Assembly: GCA_003255025.1 (NCBI GenBank)
Contig: QANY01000025.1
Span: 62,001 to 126,000 of the forward strand
Origin: Datisca glomerata
Lineage: Eukaryota > Streptophyta > Magnoliopsida > Cucurbitales > Datiscaceae
Direction of reading: 5' to 3'
DNA length: 64,000 nt
This document shows positions 58,073-64,000 of this stretch, one piece after another. Under the pieces are notes generated by a model, which worked only from the letters and a program-made list of their open reading frames with translations, was not told where the DNA came from and did no database searches. The translations under genes were made by a program, and so were the position numbers. Numbering within the stretch: position 1 is the stretch's first letter; the number at the start of each line of letters is the position of its first letter.

Positions 58073-60059
58073 AAATAAAAACTCTTATTGAAAACTGTTT
58101 TCAATTAAGATTCATTATATATTTATACATTAAATTAAAGACATACACAGTCTGGAATCATATATCTCTTATAGTTTATATCAAACGTGCTCGCAAAACA
58201 ACGATCCTATGTTCCCACGAAGCCGTACGCACAAACAATAGACTTCAAGATCCACACTAAGATCTTTCAAGCCAATCCTCAACGCACTAGAACGTGTGTG
58301 GGAACGTAGAATAAATCAAGTAAGTGCACTTTTTCTGTCACTAGAGGTACTCAACACATGAGATTTAGAGATTTATTAAGAATGACTTTTTGTGTGATAA
58401 TTCTCTAAAAGAACGCGATGATTATTCTTTTACAGACACTGATTAACTTTTTAATTACAGAGAAATTTCTACCCTGACAGTAATTGTGTTTTAACTCAAT
58501 CGACCAACACTGAGGCCAATAGAACTACATCTATATATAATTACTTGACTCAATAGATTTTTAGAGATAATTATAAAATAATTATTAATTTCAAATTACT
58601 CAATGCAATGTGAACCACTGCAAATTGGTGCATTACTGTAGTGCCACACAACACTGTAGTTGGCATGAATTACCACAGTGCCCCATGGCACTGTGTGGCA
58701 CTGCAGTGTTGCACTACAACAGTCTATGGTGATATCTGATTCTCAATCAGTGATCGACATGCGACAATTACTGTAAATCAAATACTGATTTTAATAAGAT
58801 AAATATCAACATATCAGTTAATTCAAAATTAATTTAAATTATTATTTCAATCAACTAGTTTATATGTTAGTTCATAAATAATAAACTTTGTTGATTTAAT
58901 TATTACTTAATAATAATTTATAATTATCTAATTTCACAAATTTACATATCAGTCTCAAATATCGACAATTAAAAAATTAATTCAATATAATTATTTATTA
59001 ATGATTTTCAAAAATTATAAATAAATAATTCAATTAATTAATCACATATGATTATCTCATAATTACATACTTGCCCCAGAATAAAATTTCTTTTACAAGT
59101 TAGTCATATTCTCATGTTCTGAAATATCCACACACTAGACATCGTTGTATAAAAGTGATTTGGGGATTATAGACCTATAATCTTAAGCTTGAATATACCA
59201 GATTATTAATTAAACTCTTTAATTAAATAATATTATTTATTAATACCATTGATATAATCATTTTATGTAGTTCTCTCGTCTAATTATTGGTTACAAAATT
59301 AGAACTAGTCAAAATGATTATTTCACCCCTCTAAATACATCTTGATCCTTAAGTATCATTATCCACTAGTGAATAGCTAATTTATAATCATATTATAAAT
59401 TTGAGCTTAATAACCATTCAGTTCCAAACTTAACATTTAAGAGAACCAATATACGATCGGTTAGGAGATTTTGGATTCCAAATATTGTAAGATCATGTTC
59501 TCAGCGAGCCACATCATTGAATCTCCAAAAAAAATCACTAGCCTAATTAATAAACATATATTAACAAGTGAATCAAAAGATCCAATAGACATGCATAGGA
59601 GTTCATGACTACTCAGGATTCAGACTGATCGACATATGATCATCAGATTGATGTGTATTAAATTTTTATGATAAACGACACGTTGTTAAATATATTAATT
59701 CATTTGGGTCCTGTCGTATATAATCTTATTATATAAAGTACATTAACTAAGATGTCTATCCACATCAATGATTCGGTTCTAGACCACACGCATTCATAAT
59801 GCTTAGTGAACTGTGCTATCAACCATTCATTAAAGATTCCATACTTTAATATGTTGATGACAATTTTATTCATTATATATGATCTTAATCCTCTCGTACT
59901 AATATAAGATCATAATCTCATTAATGAATATATAATTTTCATATATTTATATAAATTATTCAACAATAATTTAAAAGAACAATTATAAAAAAAAATGTAA
60001 TTTCATTAAATTTCATATCATAACGGCAACACACATGATTTGAGGCATAACCCCCAACA
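58073..60059 (-). repeat. 3' LTR of copia family B, copy 2
   Basis: Starts (minus) TGTTGGGGG at 60059 immediately after GCAAGTGTGAGAT, the usual copia polypurine/LTR junction. About 1.99 kb. It ends near 58073-58090, where similarity to copy 1 (TTTTCAATAAxAGTTTTT) fades. Contains the palindrome-rich block at 58610-58740. Confidence 0.8.
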
Positions 60060-63038
60060 ATCTCACACTTGCCCCAAAGCAAATGTGGCATCTCTCTCAA
60101 TCTCATGTTTCGCACATGGCCTCAAACAACTTCATAGGAAGTGTCTTGGTAAATAGGTCTAACAAGTTCTGATCCAACGTTATCTTCATAACAGCCAGAG
60201 CCAATTTCTGATTCAACGTTATCTTATAACATTTAGATCACCTCGGTGTATGATGCAGACGTTGATTTTCGACTATCCTTATATGATTCCTAATAAGTAT
60301 ATCTAGCGCGATTCAGGCCTCCACCTGAACAAACAAGCATATAGTTTCTCATTCTCCAAAGATACTTGAGAATGTGCTTTACTGTAATCCAATGTTCCAA
60401 ACCTGGATTCAATTGATAACGAATGATAATTCCCACTACATAACAAATGTATGGTCTCGTACACAACATGTCACACATGAGACTACCAACAGATGAAACA
60501 TAGGGAACATTTCTCATATCCTCTTCCTCTTGACGTGTATTAGGACATTGCTCCTTGGAGAGGACAATTCAATATATGATCGGTAGTTGACATTTCTTAG
60601 AATTCTCCATGAAAAATCTTTCCAGCACCTTATCAATATAAGATGCTTGAGAAAGTGCTAAGAGCTTGCTCTTTCTATCTCTTAGGATTTGGATGCCTAG
60701 AACATAGCTCGTTTCTCCTAAATCTTTCATTTGAAATTTCTCAGCTAACCACTTCTTTACCTTTGACAAAGTTTCTACATCATTCCCAATGAGTAGAATA
60801 TCGTTAATATAAAGAACTAAGAAAACCACTATCTTATCTTTGATGTCTTTATAAACACAGGCTTCATCAACATTTTGCTCGAAGTCATAAGACTTTACAA
60901 TCTCATCAAAAGTAAGATTCCAATATTTAGATACTTGTTTTAATCCATAAATAGATTTAAGCAACTTGCATATTTTCTAATATTGCCCATTTTTCACGCA
61001 CCCTTCTGGTTGCATCATATAGAGCTTTCTTTAAGAGAGTCATTAAAAAAATATATTTTGACGTCCATTTATCATATCTCATAGTCAAAACTAACGGCTA
61101 TGGACAAAAGGGCTTTTGTTGGAGTATGGAATCGTATCAACTCACATGGATGAGATTTGACTATGAGATTTTAGCCCTTGGCAACATGGGAGAATGTCTC
61201 TTCATAATCGACTCATTCCCTTTGTGTATAGCTCTTGGCTACTAGCGGTGCCTTGAAAGTCTCTACTTTCCCATCTACACATCTTTTTTTCTTAAAGATC
61301 CATTTACATCCAGTGGGCCTGACATCTTCAGGTGGATCTACAAGTTCTTAGACGAAATTGGAATGCATCAATTCCACTACCTAGTTCATGGCATCTTGCC
61401 ATCTCTCCTTTTCAGGATCATCCATAGTTTTTTCATAAGATAATGGATCATTCTTATCAGTGTCTGATACTAGGACATGTGCCTCTAGTTCGTAGTGAAC
61501 TAGTTGTCTCACAACCCTCCCACTACGACGTTTCACCAGGATTTCCTTTACAAGAATTATGATTTTTCTAGTTTGTCGTTTATCAGTTGATAATGAAGGT
61601 GGTCTGATATCATCAGATGCTAATTCCTCTAGAACTATTTTGCTACGAGATTTGTAGTTTTCCATAAAGTCATGCTTAATGAATGTTGCATTTGTCAACA
61701 CAAATACCTTTTGATCCTCGTGACTATAAAAATACCCACCTCTAGTCTCTGGAGTATAGTCAACGAATATGCATACTTCAGGCATTGAGTCTAACTTTCT
61801 AGTCTTGAGTCTAAGAATGTGAGTTGGACACCCCCATACTCGAAAATGATGCAAACTGGGTTTGGAACCATTCCATAACTTTAAAGGTATCTTGTTTACT
61901 AACTTAGAAGGCACTACATTCAAAATATATGTTGCCTTATGTAATGCATATCTCCAAAATGTAAGTGACAGTGATTAGTAGTTTAATATCGACCTAACCA
62001 TATCCAATAAGGTTTTGTTTCTCCTTTCTGCAACACCATTTTGTTGTGGTGTTCCAGGTGCTAAGAGTTGGGATACGATTCTATACTCCAGGAAAACGCC
62101 TTTGAATTCTAAATCCAAGTATTCACCACATCGATCAGATCGAGAGTTTTCAATGATTTACCTAATTACTTTTCAGTTTCAGGCTTGAAGTCTTTAAACT
62201 TTCTGAAAGTTTCAGACCTTCTATGCATTAGGTACTATAACCATATCTTGAGTAATCGTCAATAAATGTGACAAAATATTCATACTCACCTCTGACTTGT
62301 ACATTGATCAGTCCACATACATCACTATGTACTAGCTCAAGTGGTTCTTTGACTCTTTGGCCTTCTCCTGTGAAATGTCTCTTAGTCATTTTACCCTCTA
62401 GACATGATTCACATACAAGAAGAGTTCTAACATTTAGTTCTCTCAAAACACTATGCTTTGTTAAAATGTTTAACCTATCTAGATAAATATGTTCCAACCT
62501 AAGATGCCAAAGATATTTGTTATCATCATCGTGAGAAACTCTTTGTTGTTTGTTACTTTTAGGTTTAGCTACTTTAAATAATTCAGAATTATTTAACGTG
62601 CGTTCAGTCAGTTTAAGCATATACAGTCCATTTATTACTTTATCATGAGAAATATCAAAATCATTCTTAGAACTAATGAACTTTTAACTAACCAAAGAAA
62701 CATTAAATAATTGGTCATGCGGTAACGAAAGAGAAATCAAATTTCTCAAAAATCTAAGAATGAAATAAAGATTGTTCAAAACAAGAAAATTAAATCCAAA
62801 ATTTAAACGGACTGTCCCCAATGATTTTGCTGACACGAGCGCAGCACTGCCAACTCTCATGACAACCTCGGCATCAGCCAGCTCCCTTAAAGAATCAAGC
62901 ATCTACAAAGAAGAACACACATGGTTAATGGCCACTGAATCAAGTATCCAAGATGATAAATCATATTCCATTAAACAAGTTTCAAGTACAAGTAAATTAT
63001 ATTTAACTTTCTTTTTCAGCTCAGAGAGATACTTGTTA
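60060..63038 (-). pseudogene. Copia B copy 2 pol (broken)
   Basis: Minus strand. Protease about 62960-62900: SSWILDSVAINHVCSSL (DSG altered to DSV). Pre-integrase and integrase start 62620-62228: KYLWHLRLEHIYLDRLNIL, CESCLEGKMTKRHF, LELVHSDVCGLINV, YFVTFIDDYSRYGYS. Integrase end and linker 61923-61381: KLWNGSKPSLHHFRVWGCPT, GGYFYSHEDQKVFV and RRSGRVVRQ. RT 60964-60569: SIYGLKQVSKYWNLTFDEIV, VFLVLYINDILLIGND (catalytic YVDD changed to YIND) and FQMKDLGETSYVLGIQILRD. RNase H start at 60517-60290: PYVSSVGSLMCDMLCTRPYI. Tail LFTKTLPMKLFEAM near 60150. Stops and shifts separate all parts, notably at 62000-62220 and 60970-61380. Confidence 0.88.
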
Positions 63039-64000
63039 GACTACAAGGAACAAGGACTATATAGCAAACAATATTTTGGTCGCTTAATCCCCAAAAATTC
63101 GTCGCGAAAGGATTTTACGACAAACATAAGTTCGTCAACTTCATTACTTTTACTTCGTCAGTGAAAGTCTTTCGCGTTAGCCTTTAATGACGAAAAAGTT
63201 GGCTTTCACGACGATAAAAAATTTTTGTCGGAATGGTTTTTCGCGACCAAAAAAAATTTCATCGCAAAAACCTTGTTGCGACCAATTTTTCTTTTCGTCA
63301 CAAAAAGCTTTTACGACCAAAAAATAGTTTGATATTACAACTACAAAGCTTAACAAATATTCTATAGCCCATGTCCAAGACCTTTATCGCCCGATGACTT
63401 CTTCAACTATCTCTTCTTCGGAGCGAGGTGTGGGCATGCTCAGCGATGACATCCTCAACGATAGGCTCATCTCGCAAAGCACACATGCGTTCCTATGTAA
63501 CATCACAATGAGTCAAGCTTTAAATTAAAACCAACACTATTATCTTTAGACAATGAGCATCAATAAAAAAGTATCCAAACATCATCATCAAGTACGCTTT
63601 GATACAAAATTTAATCTCAAATATACAATATAACATAGATTTTAACCAACTCTATCAACTAGATGAATAGTTCTCATTAAATTTTTCTGGAATGTAAAGA
63701 GTTTTATTCTAAGAGTTATAAACATCATTGTAAGTATTGCGCGGATATAATATTTTCATAGTGACTTAAACTTACAATTCAATAAGACATAGGCAGTTGA
63801 TTAGCGATGTCACGCCACCAGATAAATTGTTGTTTTCCAGTCTCCTGCATTATTTTTTCTCTATGAATCACAAAAAAAATTTGTCATTGATATAACTATA
63901 GTTTACGAACAATAGATCCACGCAGACTTTATTGAAGTCCATTGACCCAAAAGAAAAATAAATCCATGAACAATAAATCCTAGTCCATTGACCCAAAAGA
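63039..64000. mobile_element. Probable CACTA-like DNA transposon end inserted in copia B
   Basis: Copia coding is readable up to about 63036 (minus, SELKKKVKYNLLVLETC). At 63039 the sequence GACTACAAGGAACAAGG starts, 10 of 12 bases like the CACTA end CACTACAAGAAA. It is followed (63100-63350) by many GTCGCGA, ACGACxA and CGTCxCAAAA words in both orientations, the style of CACTA subterminal repeats. No transposase was identified in 63370-64000. The second end lies outside the window. The exact family is uncertain. Confidence 0.45.

Larger units (their letters stand above)
58073..63038 (-). mobile_element. Copia family B, copy 2: pol and 3' LTR, interrupted at its 5' side
   Basis: Minus strand: protease, pre-integrase, integrase, RT, RNase H, then CAAGTGTGAGAT (polypurine end) and the LTR starting TGTTGGGGGTTATG at 60059. 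Gag, PBS and 5' LTR would be beyond 63.04 kb, where an unrelated sequence begins. Same family as 48.7-53.8 kb, opposite orientation. Confidence 0.8.

Noticed and set aside
1..64000. tRNA, rRNA or snRNA genes
   Set aside because: No cloverleaf boxes or conserved rRNA/snRNA stretches were noticed by eye; a covariance-model scan was not possible.

Overview
This window is AT-rich nuclear DNA from a flowering plant, most likely a eudicot. The evidence is two spliced plant genes (a serine carboxypeptidase-like gene and a NEOXANTHIN-DEFICIENT 1-like gene) set in a dense field of decayed Ty1/copia, Ty3/gypsy, LINE and DNA-transposon sequence. Family assignments were made by reading the translations by eye; no database was searched, and the species cannot be named.

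Layout. 1-4.56 kb: a minus-strand Ty3/gypsy (Tat/Ogre-type) remnant with gag and protease only, an 88-bp tandem array where RT-integrase would be expected, and the last exon of an antisense gene. 5.26-12.89 kb: one recognisable copia element (minus strand) with both LTRs, PBS and all pol domains in pieces, itself carrying a 1.9-kb solo LTR (family A), a 0.6-kb unidentified insert and a 493-bp insert in its 5' LTR. 13.26-16.53 kb: an intact ten-exon SCPL45-like gene (+). 17.36-22.1 kb: an NXD1-like gene (-), convergent with the first. 23.5-33.6 kb: a Tat-lineage gypsy element (-) with two RNase H domains and, between integrase and the presumed 3' LTR, a decayed antisense plant-mobile-domain (PMD) gene with its own TATA box; a 39-bp perfect inverted repeat lies just upstream of that gene. 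33.6-41 kb: mostly unassigned, with a nuclear copy of mitochondrial ccmFN, a CACTA terminus and a LINE tail. 41.0 kb: first exon of a mitochondrial adenylate kinase, broken. 42.7-48.7 kb: gypsy, copia and LINE fragments. 48.7-63.0 kb: two copies of one copia family (LTR family B, about 2 kb) pointing at each other, separated by LINE debris and a second LTR-A copy. 63.04-64 kb: probably a CACTA-type element inserted in the second copia copy.

Only the two central genes look functional. SCPL45-like is a secreted or vacuolar serine carboxypeptidase; NXD1-like is a protein needed for neoxanthin accumulation. They are tail to tail about 0.8 kb apart. From memory, their Arabidopsis counterparts (At1g28110 and At1g28100) are also neighbours, so this looks like an old gene pair kept together while transposons filled the flanks. 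The most unusual structure is the antisense gene carried by the gypsy elements at 24-34 kb and apparently also at 1-4.5 kb.
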